Below the pieces are notes generated by a model. It was not told the DNA's origin and made no database searches. It was given only the letters and a program-made list of their open reading frames with translations. 64,000 nt of DNA from an uncultured bacterium (GTDB lineage: Bacteria; Bacteroidota; Bacteroidia; Bacteroidales; Bacteroidaceae), in assembly GCA_905215345.1 (NCBI GenBank), contig CAJMPR010000007.1, forward strand, positions 135,539 to 199,538, read 5' to 3'. Shown here piece by piece: positions 26,421-35,612 of this stretch. Position 1 is the stretch's first letter, and each line of letters opens with the position of its first letter. The position numbers and the translations under genes were made by a program.

Positions 26421-26474
26421 ATACATATAATTTAATAAGTTTGATATCTGGGAGTTTATCGCGCGGAACACGAT

Positions 26475-26517
26475 AGTAGTCAAGTAGTAACTACTTACCT
26501 ACTTACTTCTTACTACT
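26475..26517. repeat. Nested AGTAGT/ACTACT palindrome between uxaA and lacI-type gene
   Basis: AAGTAGTAACTACTT (26482-26496) is a perfect dyad, flanked by AGTAGT (26475-26480) and ACTACT (26512-26517). It lies about 60 bp upstream of uxaA and could be an operator. Confidence 0.4.
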
Positions 26518-26541
26518 GTGGGACAAAGTCCTGCTAAATTA

Positions 26542-27618
26542 TCATTTATTATAATAGAATTCAATATTTTCTTTAGTTAACAGATCGATGGGCATGAAGT
26601 TTACCCTTGCTATTTCTTTTTTAAGAATCAGATGATCACACAAAGCTTTGATTCCGTCAAATCCTTGTAAAGTAGGCTGTTGCGCAATAAGGAAAAAGAT
26701 ACTTCCTTGTTTAAGACAATCGACATTTCGTTTCAGCAAATCATATCCCATGAGGTTGAAATCCGTTTTTTGATGCTTTTGTAAATATTCTCCGATGATA
26801 TATGCTTTGGAATTAAATGTGATACCATTTTTTACGGTAGGATGTAACCGGAAAAAATCATCTAACATCAGTATGTCTTCACTGTCACGTTTGGCGTGTA
26901 AATCCAATTCCAGAATATGGCAAGCGGGATGATACTTTTGCATATACTCACGAAAACCTATTTCTCGACGCTCTTGTTGGTTTGAACCCACAATGCCTTC
27001 ATTTATTTTGCGGAAGATAACAATTTCGTCAACGTTCTCTCCGGCAAGTAACATTAGCATGCGGGCAGCGAAATAGCCGCTCTGGCGTGAGTTTTGTCCG
27101 AAGAAAGAGAGAGCGGGTGCTTCTTTTATATTGGAGTCTATATATATATAAGGTATATTCCCTTTTTCCAGCTCGTTTGTGAAAGGTGCTGTATATTGTG
27201 GAATGGTAGGAGCAAGCATTACACCATCAGGTTCCTGCTCTATGATATTTCTGGCGGCTTCGGCAAACGAACGGTAGTCATACGGATCGTAATAGGAAAG
27301 TTCCACTGTGATATTGAAATCCGAATAAGTAGTCAGTGCTTCTTGTATGCCACTTTCCACGTCTGTCCAATATTCACCTTTTTCATGTTGAGGTAACAGA
27401 CAGGCAAATGCATACTTCTTGTTGGAAGCTAACGCACTGGCATACATATTGGGCTGATAATTCAGTTTTTCAAGTATTTCTTCTACCCGCTTTCGGCTGG
27501 TTTCCGACACTCCGCTGCGTCCGTGTATTACGCGGTCTACAGTTCCCACCGATACATCAGCCATTTTGGCGATGTCCTTTATTCTGATTCTTTCCGGTGT
27601 ATTCATGGGCTTATTCAT
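26542..27618 (-). CDS. LacI-family transcriptional regulator of hexuronate genes
   Basis: 358 residues from ATG 27618 (MNKPMNTPERIRIKD); ATG 27606 is also possible, and the longer open frame runs through the promoter region. N-terminal LacI helix-turn-helix (IKDIAKMADVSVGTVDRVIHG) and hinge helix (NYQPNMYASALASNK), then a periplasmic-binding-protein-like effector domain. It lies between uxaA and divergently transcribed kdgK, so it probably responds to a hexuronate intermediate such as KDG. Two matching 16-bp motifs in the shared promoter region are its likely operators. Confidence 0.88.
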   Translation of the reverse strand: MNKPMNTPERIRIKDIAKMADVSVGTVDRVIHGRSGVSETSRKRVEEILEKLNYQPNMYASALASNKKYAFACLLPQHEKGEYWTDVESGIQEALTTYSDFNITVELSYYDPYDYRSFAEAARNIIEQEPDGVMLAPTIPQYTAPFTNELEKGNIPYIYIDSNIKEAPALSFFGQNSRQSGYFAARMLMLLAGENVDEIVIFRKINEGIVGSNQQERREIGFREYMQKYHPACHILELDLHAKRDSEDILMLDDFFRLHPTVKNGITFNSKAYIIGEYLQKHQKTDFNLMGYDLLKRNVDCLKQGSIFFLIAQQPTLQGFDGIKALCDHLILKKEIARVNFMPIDLLTKENIEFYYNK

Positions 27619-27624
27619 AGTTAC

Positions 27625-27722
27625 TTGTGCTCGCACACAATAATAATCTAAATATTTTCGACACAAATATATAACAATTTTTGTAATTACGAAAATTGTT
27701 GTATCTTTGTGCCCGCACACGA
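27625..27722. promoter_or_regulatory. Divergent lacI-kdgK promoters with a candidate operator pair
   Basis: TTGTGCTCGCACACAA (27625-27640) and TTGTGCCCGCACACGA (27707-27722) match at 14 of 16 positions and are 82 bp apart. The kdgK promoter is TTTG (27680-27683) and TATCTTTG (27702-27709), spaced 18 bp, so the second motif overlaps its -7 box and start site. The regulator's own -7 box is TATATTTG on the minus strand at 27664-27671. The arrangement suits repression with looping. Confidence 0.6.
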
Positions 27723-27850
27723 AAGCTATGAAGAACAAACTGAAATACAGTTTACTTTCCATAGAATCAGGTGATTATCTTGAATAAAAGGATGAAGATG
27801 ATAATTTGAAAGAAACAATTTAATCATATATTTAATAAAAACATAGAATT

Positions 27851-28876
27851 ATGGGAAAGAAAGTCGTTACATTAGGTGAAATCATGTTGAGATTGTCCAC
27901 TCCGGGAAACACCCGTTTCGTACAGTCCGATTCTTTTGATGTAGTATATGGTGGTGGTGAAGCTAATGTCGCTGTCAGCTGCGCTAACTACGGTCATGAT
28001 GCTTACTTTGTAACTAAATTGCCGAAACACGAAATTGGTCAATCTGCAGTAAATGCATTACGTAAGTATGGTGTGAAGACAGATTTCATCGCACGTGGTG
28101 GCGACCGCGTAGGTATTTACTATTTGGAAACCGGCGCATCTATGCGTCCCAGCAAGGTGATTTATGACCGCGCTCATTCTTCAATCTCTGAGGCTGAAGC
28201 TACTGATTTTGACTTTGATGCAATCATGGAAGGTGCTGATTGGTTCCATTGGTCAGGTATCACTCCTGCTATCTCTGATAAAGCTGCAGAGTTGACTCGT
28301 TTGGCTTGTGAGGCTGCAAAACGTCATGGTGTAACAGTATCCGTAGACCTTAATTTCCGTAAGAAACTTTGGACAAAAGAAAAAGCTCAGTCTATCATGA
28401 AGCCATTAATGCAATATGTAGATGTCTGCATTGGCAACGAAGAAGATGCAGAACTCTGTCTTGGCTTCAAACCCGACGCTGATGTAGAAGGTGGTAAAAC
28501 AGATGCTGAAGGTTACAAAGGTATCTTTAAAGCTATGGCTAAAGAATTTGGCTTCAAATATGTAATTTCTACTTTGCGTGAATCATTCTCTGCAACTCAT
28601 AATGGCTGGAAAGCTATGATTTATAATGGTGAAGAGTTCTACCAATCAAAACGTTACGATATCAATCCGATTATTGACCGTGTAGGTGGTGGTGATTCAT
28701 TCTCGGGGGGGATTATTCATGGTCTGTTGACGAAGCCCAATCAGGGTGCTGCCCTTGAATTTGCTGTTGCTGCTTCTGCCTTGAAGCATACTATCAACGG
28801 TGACTTTAATCTTGTCTCTACTGAAGAAGTTGAAGCATTGGCAGGTGGCGATGCATCGGGACGCGTTCAGCGATAA
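27851..28876 (+). CDS. kdgK: 2-keto-3-deoxygluconate kinase (PfkB family)
   Basis: 341 residues. Phosphorylates KDG to KDPG with ATP. PfkB-family features: VVYGGGEANVAVSCANYG near residue 35, and the second signature with catalytic Asp in IIDRVGGGDSFSGGIIHGL near residue 275. First gene of a kdgK-eda pair, divergent from the LacI regulator, with a clear promoter. The assignment to KDG rather than another sugar rests mainly on the neighbours uxaA and eda. Confidence 0.9.
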   Translation: MGKKVVTLGEIMLRLSTPGNTRFVQSDSFDVVYGGGEANVAVSCANYGHDAYFVTKLPKHEIGQSAVNALRKYGVKTDFIARGGDRVGIYYLETGASMRPSKVIYDRAHSSISEAEATDFDFDAIMEGADWFHWSGITPAISDKAAELTRLACEAAKRHGVTVSVDLNFRKKLWTKEKAQSIMKPLMQYVDVCIGNEEDAELCLGFKPDADVEGGKTDAEGYKGIFKAMAKEFGFKYVISTLRESFSATHNGWKAMIYNGEEFYQSKRYDINPIIDRVGGGDSFSGGIIHGLLTKPNQGAALEFAVAASALKHTINGDFNLVSTEEVEALAGGDASGRVQR

Positions 28877-28894
28877 GTAGCATTATTCCTCAGT

Positions 28895-28980
28895 GCCTCT
28901 AAAGGGGAAGGGGAATTGCTTTGATATAATGATTTCTTTTTAGTAATAATAAAAAAACGATTCTCTTCTCCTTAGAGAAT
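28895..28980. repeat. Diverged inverted pair of CTCTAAAGG-type palindromes
   Basis: GCCTCTAAAGGGGAAGGGGA (from 28895) and, inverted, ATTCTCTTCTCCTTAGAGAA (from 28960) flank the kdgK-eda gap. It resembles the pair at 7850-8016 with several A/G exchanges. Confidence 0.45.
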
Positions 28981-28998
28981 AGATGTGAATAATTGAAT

Positions 28999-29670
28999 AT
29001 GGCAAAGTTTGATAAAATAGCTGTATTGAACAAAATAGGTTCAACCGGTATGGTTCCTGTATTCTACCACAAAGATGCAGAAGTAGCAAAAAAAGTAGTA
29101 AAGGCATGTTACGACGGTGGTGTTCGTGCATTTGAATTCACAAATCGCGGTGATTTTGCACACGAAGTATTTGCTGAAGTGGTTAAATTTGCTGCTAAAG
29201 AATGTCCTGAAATGGCTATGGGTGTCGGTTCTATTGTAGATCCTGCAACTGCCGCTTTGTATCTGCAACTGGGTGCATGTTTCATTGTAGGCCCATTATT
29301 CAATCCGGAAATCGCTAAGATTTGTAACCGTCGTTTGGTTGCATACACTCCGGGATGCGGAAGCGTTTCTGAAGTAGGTTTTGCACAGGAGGTAGGTTGT
29401 GATCTTTGCAAGATTTTCCCTGGAGATGTTTTGGGTGCTAAACTTGTAAAAGGTTTGTTGGCTCCTATGCCTTGGTCTAAGTTGATGGTAACCGGTGGCG
29501 TAGAACCGACTCAGGAAAATCTTACTTCTTGGATTAAAGCCGGTGTATTCTGTGTGGGTATGGGTTCTAAACTTTTCCCGAACGATAAGGTAGCAGCTGA
29601 GGATTGGGCTTATGTTACAGCTAAATGTAAAGAAGCTCTGACGTATATTGCAGAAGCGAGAGGAATTTAA
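28999..29670 (+). CDS. eda: KDPG / 4-hydroxy-2-oxoglutarate aldolase
   Basis: 223 residues from ATG 28999 (MAKFDKIAVLNKIG). Class I aldolase that splits KDPG into pyruvate and glyceraldehyde 3-phosphate. The Schiff-base Lys lies in CDLCKIFPGD; the phosphate-binding VTGGVEPTQEN and the general acid/base Glu in AFEFTNRGD are present. It follows kdgK by about 120 bp containing a palindromic repeat and is closed by a terminator at 29806. Confidence 0.93.
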   Translation: MAKFDKIAVLNKIGSTGMVPVFYHKDAEVAKKVVKACYDGGVRAFEFTNRGDFAHEVFAEVVKFAAKECPEMAMGVGSIVDPATAALYLQLGACFIVGPLFNPEIAKICNRRLVAYTPGCGSVSEVGFAQEVGCDLCKIFPGDVLGAKLVKGLLAPMPWSKLMVTGGVEPTQENLTSWIKAGVFCVGMGSKLFPNDKVAAEDWAYVTAKCKEALTYIAEARGI

Positions 29671-29805
29671 GTCTATTATGAGTTATATATTTTGAGTTTT
29701 GAATTGCTATACAACGTGATAGTGCAGTCATAATTTAGAATTCTTAATAAATAACTCATAATTCAATATTATATTTCATTTTGTTTAAAGGTGTTTAAAG
29801 GGGAC

Positions 29806-29850
29806 AACCATCGAAGCGCTACGGTACTTCGGTGGTTTGTTTTTTTTGTT
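29806..29850 (+). terminator. Terminator after eda
   Basis: ACCATCGAAG pairs with CTTCGGTGGT, followed by TTGTTTTTTTTG. A weak TTATAACTCAT-type repeat lies just before it (29749-29766). Confidence 0.85.
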
Positions 29851-29937
29851 TTGAGTTGATAAATTTGTTTATAAGTGTAAATATACCACTTAATATCTAA
29901 AACAATGTTATAAAATACCCTCATTTTACCCGGACTG

Positions 29938-29968
29938 TTTGCGAACACGGAAAAAACGATTACCTTTG
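29938..29968 (+). promoter_or_regulatory. Strong promoter at the head of the polysaccharide leader
   Basis: TTTG (29938-29941) and TACCTTTG (29961-29968) with exactly 19 bp between them is the Bacteroides consensus layout. Transcription would start near 29975, some 415 nt before the first gene. Confidence 0.7.
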
Positions 29969-29974
29969 CAGAGC

Positions 29975-30285
29975 AGTTGGGAAATTGCATTATAACATTA
30001 AATGAATAAAAAGATTTTTCAGTATAAAGGTTATTAGTTTAACAGGTAAAAAGATTGAATTATTTTCATAAGCTAAAATAAGATTAAAGAATAGGTAATT
30101 AGGTAAAGGTAAGAAATTGAACATTTGATGTTTTCTAATAGGTAATTGAAGTTTGTTTTTTAGAGGTAAAAAGAAAGATTGATTTTTGGGTAACAATTAG
30201 ATGTAAGTAAAAAAAGAAAAGCCTTTTGGCTTTTCTTACACAGAGGCGAGGGGTTCGGGAGAGCTTGCTCGTTTTTTTTGTTCTA
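29975..30285 (+). ncRNA. A-rich leader RNA with repeated AGGTAA motifs and a terminator
   Basis: Between the promoter and the first gene AGGTAA occurs at 30044, 30093, 30101, 30107, 30140, 30164 and, beyond the terminator, 30373; GGGTAA at 30188. A 10-bp stem AAGAAAAGCC/GGCTTTTCTT lies at 30214-30237, then a CGAG...CTCG stem and eight T near 30246-30281. This could be an attenuated leader for the polysaccharide genes or a separate small RNA. No protein frame is evident. Confidence 0.5.
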
Positions 30286-30332
30286 TAACTTCCGTTTTTT
30301 GTATATTCTGTCTAAACTTTGTTTCTTTTTTG

Positions 30333-30340
30333 TATCTTTG
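30333..30340 (+). promoter_or_regulatory. Second -7 box directly before the plus-strand polysaccharide genes
   Basis: TATCTTTG about 50 bases before the TTG start at 30391, after the terminator-like element. A -33 box at the right distance is not clear. Confidence 0.4.
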
Positions 30341-30390
30341 TTGGCGTTCTCAACTATGAGAGATACATAAATAGGTAAAGTGCTGTAATT

Positions 30391-31572
30391 TTGGAACATA
30401 TTTTATATATATTCGATTGGATATTGTATGTGTTGTTTGCAATAAACATATTATATCTTTTGGTTTATAGTTTGGCATCTCTTCGCCATATTACTATAAA
30501 ACCGGCTCCGGCTAAAGAGTTTAAGCGGTTTGCTATACTTATTCCTGCTTATAAAGAAGATGCTGTGATACACGAGTGTGTTCAATCATGTATTGACCAG
30601 GATTATCCTCCCGAACGTTTTGATACGATTGTTATCTCTGACAGTATGCGTCCCGATACAAATGCCTCTCTTGCTTCTTTGCCTATCCGTCTGGTAGAGG
30701 TTCATTTTGAGAAAAGTACAAAATCCAAAGCCTTGAATGCTGCTATGGCTGCTATAGGCAACGATTATGATGTTGCTTTGATATTGGATGCCGATAACGT
30801 GATTCCTTACGACTATTTGCAAGATATCAACGACCTTTATGCCTGTTCCGGAGTAGAAATAGTTCAGACTCATCGTGCTGCAAAGAATCTAAATAATGAT
30901 ATGGCTCTACTTGATGCTATTAGTGAGGAAATCAATAATAGTATTTTTCGTTTGGGACATGTTAAGTTGGGTATGTCCGCTGCGCTCATTGGTTCGGGTA
31001 TGGCATTCCGATACGATTTGTTCCGTGATACGATGGCGAATGTCAAAGCAGTAGGCGGCTTCGACCGTGAATTGGAATTGACGCTACTCTATCAAGGTAA
31101 ACGTTTTCATTATTTGCCCGAAACATTTGTGTTTGATGAGAAGATACAAAATACCGATGATTTCTCTCGTCAGCGTCGTCGTTGGTTGTCGGCACAGTGG
31201 CATTACTGTGCGGCTTTTGCTAAATATTTGTGGAAAGCTGTTTGTCGGCGTAATTGGGATTTTTGTGATAAGATGTTCCAGCAATTTTGTGCTCCCCGTC
31301 TGCTACTGTTAGGCTTTACATTTATATTGGCGGTTTTCTTTACTTTTTATAATTGGCTTTGGAGTTTGAAATGGTGGGGAATTTTTATCTTACTTGTTAC
31401 AGCATTGCTTGTTGCTGTTCCCCGTAGATACTGTACCAGTCGTTTGGCATTGGCAGTTCAGTCTTTGCCCTATACATTTTTATTAATGGCTGCAAATATA
31501 TTCAAATTACGTGGCGCAAATAAAAGTTTTATTCATACTTCGCATGGAGTGGTAGGTCAGAAAGCGAAATAA
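30391..31572 (+). CDS. Membrane glycosyltransferase family 2
   Basis: 393 residues. TTG 30391 is the only sensible start, giving an N-terminal helix (residues about 10-30). Then a GT2 domain (FAILIPAYKEDAVI; DxD in ILDADN) with a processive-type motif QRRRWLSAQW, and three C-terminal helices. It probably adds or polymerises sugars at the membrane for the exopolysaccharide made by this locus. The stretch EEINNSIFRLGHVKLGMSAA is closely similar to the transferase at 42482, so the two are paralogues in opposite blocks. Confidence 0.85.
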   Translation: MEHILYIFDWILYVLFAINILYLLVYSLASLRHITIKPAPAKEFKRFAILIPAYKEDAVIHECVQSCIDQDYPPERFDTIVISDSMRPDTNASLASLPIRLVEVHFEKSTKSKALNAAMAAIGNDYDVALILDADNVIPYDYLQDINDLYACSGVEIVQTHRAAKNLNNDMALLDAISEEINNSIFRLGHVKLGMSAALIGSGMAFRYDLFRDTMANVKAVGGFDRELELTLLYQGKRFHYLPETFVFDEKIQNTDDFSRQRRRWLSAQWHYCAAFAKYLWKAVCRRNWDFCDKMFQQFCAPRLLLLGFTFILAVFFTFYNWLWSLKWWGIFILLVTALLVAVPRRYCTSRLALAVQSLPYTFLLMAANIFKLRGANKSFIHTSHGVVGQKAK

Positions 31573-31584
31573 TACTTACGACAA

Positions 31585-33471
31585 ATGATATACGGAAAAC
31601 TTACTTTTGAAAACTGGCGTACCGCCAAGATAGGAGGTGAAGAACCTCAGTCTTCTTTCGAGAGTTATAACCTACGATTGTTTTTTTACGGAACCTTATA
31701 TAATAAAGATTCATTTCTGGCAGCTCCCGATGATACTTTTGCCCGTATAGCTGCTGATGTCTATTTGCTCGATCCTACAAATGGCTTTTCCCGTCTCGAT
31801 GGCTCATTCACCATTGTTTACTTTTCAGAGAAGGAATGTGGAATAGTACGTGACGCGCACGGAACTCACTATCCCATCTATATGAATGCCGGTAACGAGT
31901 TTGCTACCTCCCTCAGCTATTTTATGAAAAGCGACGGAAAGCCCCGTATCAATACCAATGCATTGAGCCATGCCCTTCAGAGAGGCCTTATGCCCCAAGG
32001 TAATACCCCTTTGTGCGATATTTGTCAGATTGATGCTGGTCATCATGCCCAGATATGCAGTGAAGCATCCATGCTGGAACACTTTCATCAGGCTAATATC
32101 GAAATCAATTCCATTGAAGAACTGAAAGATAGTTCCGTAGCGCTCTATAACCTGTGCAAAGATATTGTCACTAATGTTACCTGCGTTCCAAATGATGCTG
32201 GTATTGAAGATCCTGAGCCCGTTATAGAGAAAGACTCCGATGTAGAAGCCTATTCACGCCGATATGGAGAACTGCATGAACAAGCTATCCTGCGTTGTAT
32301 CGGAGATAGTAATCGGGTAGGTATTCTCTTGAGTGGTGGATATGACTCCGGTTCCAATCTTGCCGCTTTACGTAAAGTCTATGACGGAGAGGTGGATTCC
32401 TATTCGATTGGCTTTAAAGGAGACACATGGACCGAACTCCCTATGGCACGCCTGATGTCCGACACATTCGATACCCGTCATCATGAGTACGAAATAGACG
32501 GAACAGAAATCAGCGCCCTGCCTGATATTGTCCGTTATCTGGGCGAACCATTTGTTGAAGGCGGACTGATGGTGAATTATTGTGCCATGCGTATGATAGG
32601 CGATGAAAAACCTGAGGTTATTTTGGGAGGTGACGGTAGCGACCAGTATTTTGGAACGTCCGGCCGTGAAGTTGCCCTTCACTATCTCGCAGCCCGTACC
32701 GGGATGCGTCCGCTATTGCGTGGAATCAACAAGATATTGAGTCATGACACTTTCGATACGGGCGGTAAATTGTCCCGCATCAATTTCCATTTGGATAAAG
32801 TACTTCACATCCTCGAAGGCGAACGTTTTGGATTCTCCGACTATACCTTGCGCAAACTCTTGCAGAATCCTCACGAGGATTTTCAACGTGTCAAAAGCCT
32901 TAGACCTGACATTGGCAGCTTTGAGTATCTCTATACCCAGCATGCTCTGGTATCCGATTTGGAGATTGTTATCAATCGCATCATACTCTTTAAGGCGTCC
33001 CGTATGGCACGGATGTTCGGTAATAACCTGACATTTCCTTTTATGGATGTAGACCTTTATCGCTTCCTGCAAAAGCTGCCTGTTAGTCTGAAGTGTAAGG
33101 GAGATAGCGTCTGGAAGATTGCACGTGGACAGTTTACTTCAAAATATCTTCTGAAGTATCATTATAAATCTCTGCTTCCTGAGGCGATTACCGCCAAGAA
33201 AAAACAAGGAGGTTTTGCTCCTATGCCGTTATTCTTCCGCGATTCTGCACAACGTGCCCGTTTAAAAGACTTCATCCTTTCTTCCGGAATCTATGATAGC
33301 TATCTTCGTAGGGATGCGGTCGAGAAATTTCTTACCGACTATGATCGTGAAGCATCGCAGACTAATAACTGGTTCTGGTATCGTCAAAATCGTGCACTGC
33401 AATATTTCAATCTGCTGACGCTTGTTACATGGTGGGAGGAGTTTGTAGAACATAAAAAAGTGCAGTTTTAA
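31585..33471 (+). CDS. Asparagine-synthetase-like protein without the N-terminal Cys nucleophile
   Basis: 628 residues. The C-terminal half is an ATP-pyrophosphatase of the asparagine synthase family with the PP-loop SGGYDS at residues 250-255 and ILGGDGSDQYFG further on. The N-terminal half resembles the Ntn glutaminase domain, but the protein begins MIYGKLTFEN: residue 2 is Ile, where active glutaminases have Cys. It therefore probably does not split glutamine. Homologues in polysaccharide loci are thought to amidate uronic acids or other carboxyl groups; here ammonia or an amine would be the donor. It follows the GT2 by 12 bp. Confidence 0.8.
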   Translation: MIYGKLTFENWRTAKIGGEEPQSSFESYNLRLFFYGTLYNKDSFLAAPDDTFARIAADVYLLDPTNGFSRLDGSFTIVYFSEKECGIVRDAHGTHYPIYMNAGNEFATSLSYFMKSDGKPRINTNALSHALQRGLMPQGNTPLCDICQIDAGHHAQICSEASMLEHFHQANIEINSIEELKDSSVALYNLCKDIVTNVTCVPNDAGIEDPEPVIEKDSDVEAYSRRYGELHEQAILRCIGDSNRVGILLSGGYDSGSNLAALRKVYDGEVDSYSIGFKGDTWTELPMARLMSDTFDTRHHEYEIDGTEISALPDIVRYLGEPFVEGGLMVNYCAMRMIGDEKPEVILGGDGSDQYFGTSGREVALHYLAARTGMRPLLRGINKILSHDTFDTGGKLSRINFHLDKVLHILEGERFGFSDYTLRKLLQNPHEDFQRVKSLRPDIGSFEYLYTQHALVSDLEIVINRIILFKASRMARMFGNNLTFPFMDVDLYRFLQKLPVSLKCKGDSVWKIARGQFTSKYLLKYHYKSLLPEAITAKKKQGGFAPMPLFFRDSAQRARLKDFILSSGIYDSYLRRDAVEKFLTDYDREASQTNNWFWYRQNRALQYFNLLTLVTWWEEFVEHKKVQF

Positions 33472-33519
33472 GAGATAAAATGCTATCTTTGTCTATTATC
33501 GACTTTATTACGAGCAAGT

Positions 33520-34557
33520 ATGAAAGTTTCTATTATCATCCCTGTCTATAACGTCTCTAAGTATATTGAGCGTTGCCTTTTGTCTGCTTTGAACCAGACG
33601 TGGCAAGATTTGGAGATAATTCTTGTAGATGATTGTACGCCTGACGATTCGATGGAGATAGCAAAGCGTATAGCAGGGGCTCATGTCAGAGGTGAAATAG
33701 TGACTTTCTTAAAGCATGAAAAAAACCGTGGATTGTCTGCTGCACGTAATACGGGAATTGCAAGTGCTCATGGTGATTATGTTTATTTTCTAGATAGCGA
33801 TGATTATTTGTCGGATGATTCTATAAAGCTCTTAAGTGAATCTGCTATGAAGTACACCGCAGATGTGGTAGTGGGTAATTATCAAGTTACAGGCACTGAG
33901 CGTTGGGCGCCGCCATTGCAACTTGATTCAGGAGTTCTATTACAAAACGCTCTTATTCTTTCATCCTATGTCCGCCATGAGTGGTATGTGATGGCATGGA
34001 ATAAATTAGTGAATCGAGTTTATCTACTCAACAATAAATTGGAATTTCAGGAAGGTATCGTTCATGAAGACGATTTGTGGTCGTTCAAGGTAGCTTGTAC
34101 TGCACAGACAATGAGTGTTGTCAATCAGGCTACTTACTATTACTTTATGCAACCCGATTCAATCATGCGTGCACCTTCATTGCGGAACTTGGAATGTCGG
34201 GTAGCCGTGATAGGATATATGTACGACTATATACGTTCGTCCCCACTGTTGCGCATGAACCGTTCGGTATACTTAATTTATGAGTCTTCCAAAATCGCCT
34301 ATTTTGACCGTATTCTTTATTTTACAAATGATACGGATTTTCGTTATCGTAGCTATTTGGAATTTCGGCGACTGGAGTATATATCGGTCTGGAAGGCATT
34401 ATGGAAATTTCATCCCGGAGTATGGTTAACGTTATGTAATTTGCATTATGTGTTGCCCTGTCGGGCCGGATATGTTTATTTAAAAGTTTTGGTACGAATA
34501 TCTTATTATTGGAAAGTGTTGCCAATAAAATTAAAACGTTTGTTCGGCTTACAATGA
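33520..34557 (+). CDS. Glycosyltransferase family 2
   Basis: 345 residues, soluble GT-A fold. N-terminal VSIIIPVYNVSKYIERCL, nucleotide-binding Asp in IILVDDCTPDDS, and DxD in YFLDSDDYL. The C-terminal half is helical and basic. It should add one sugar to the lipid-linked repeat unit on the cytoplasmic face. Sugar donor and linkage are not predictable. Part of the plus-strand block. Confidence 0.88.
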   Translation: MKVSIIIPVYNVSKYIERCLLSALNQTWQDLEIILVDDCTPDDSMEIAKRIAGAHVRGEIVTFLKHEKNRGLSAARNTGIASAHGDYVYFLDSDDYLSDDSIKLLSESAMKYTADVVVGNYQVTGTERWAPPLQLDSGVLLQNALILSSYVRHEWYVMAWNKLVNRVYLLNNKLEFQEGIVHEDDLWSFKVACTAQTMSVVNQATYYYFMQPDSIMRAPSLRNLECRVAVIGYMYDYIRSSPLLRMNRSVYLIYESSKIAYFDRILYFTNDTDFRYRSYLEFRRLEYISVWKALWKFHPGVWLTLCNLHYVLPCRAGYVYLKVLVRISYYWKVLPIKLKRLFGLQ

Positions 34558-34564
34558 CTCAGCA

Positions 34565-35608
34565 ATGAAGACGGAACCTGTAATATCAGTAATAACTCCA
34601 GTTTATAAAGTGGAAAAATATTTGTCACAATGTATAGATAGCATTATGGCACAGAGTTTCACTGATTTTGAGTTACTGTTGATAGATGATGGAAGTCCTG
34701 ATCGTTGTGGTGAAATATGTGATGAATATGCCGGAAAGGATAAACGGATACGTGTTTTTCATCAAGGGAATGCGGGAGTCAGTGCTGCGCGAAATAAAGG
34801 ATTAAAAGAAGCACAAGGCAGATACGTTACTTTTGTAGATTCGGATGATTATGTACTGCCCGGATATTTGCATGATCTATATGCAGAGCGGTCAGTAGAC
34901 GGATTAAAGGGAGTTGTTATAGAAACTGTTACGAAGCTCTTCCCTAATAATGAGACTTATTTGTGTGCTTTGCCCGAGATGAATCTCCATAAAGAAGATT
35001 ACGGTCACTTGTTAACAGAACTTGCTGATAAGAATATCGGATACTCGGCAAGTAAGCTGTATGATATAACTGTTATCAGGCAATATAAGCTTTCTTTTTT
35101 GTCTGGTATATCATTGCTTGAAGATTTTTTCTTTTTGTTGGATTATGTACAACATGTTGATTTTGTCAAAATACGTAATGTTTCAAACTATATGTATAGG
35201 GTATTTCATTCGGTCGAAGCCCAATCTATTTGTTACAAGGCTACGGAGCAGGAATATGATATTTTTAAGAACTATTACTCGCGAATAATGAATTATCACA
35301 TGCAGTATAGCCTCTCATCTTCGGAGCTAAGACAAGTTCAACATTCGTTGGATATTTATTTCCATCGTACTCTTTTGTCACTTTATCATGGGGCTGCTAA
35401 GTCCTCCCATCATGTTAGCATTCAGAGTCTTAGGAAGATACTTGTAGATAGTGAAAACTATGTAAGAGAAATATTTTGTCCGGCTTATTTTGTCGATAAA
35501 ATAGGGAGATACTTTTTAATTCATCATTTATATAGATGTTTTGATTTATGGATGCGTTTTTTATTAGGAATGAAGTTTAAAAAGATGTTTGGCTCTGATA
35601 AATATTAG
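34565..35608 (+). CDS. Glycosyltransferase family 2
   Basis: 347 residues. GT-A start VISVITPVYKVEKYLSQCID, ELLLIDDGSPDRCGEICDEY and DxD in FVDSDDYV, the pattern of WcaA/WfgS-type transferases. It follows the previous GT2 by seven bases. This gene and the next look richer in A and T than the biosynthetic genes around the locus, as is common for polysaccharide cassettes that move between strains. Confidence 0.88.
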   Translation: MKTEPVISVITPVYKVEKYLSQCIDSIMAQSFTDFELLLIDDGSPDRCGEICDEYAGKDKRIRVFHQGNAGVSAARNKGLKEAQGRYVTFVDSDDYVLPGYLHDLYAERSVDGLKGVVIETVTKLFPNNETYLCALPEMNLHKEDYGHLLTELADKNIGYSASKLYDITVIRQYKLSFLSGISLLEDFFFLLDYVQHVDFVKIRNVSNYMYRVFHSVEAQSICYKATEQEYDIFKNYYSRIMNYHMQYSLSSSELRQVQHSLDIYFHRTLLSLYHGAAKSSHHVSIQSLRKILVDSENYVREIFCPAYFVDKIGRYFLIHHLYRCFDLWMRFLLGMKFKKMFGSDKY

Positions 35609-35612
35609 TGAT

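Noticed and set aside
29990..30196. 68-codon minus-strand frame in the polysaccharide leader
   Set aside because: AT-rich chance frame with no similarity to known proteins; the region reads better as leader RNA.
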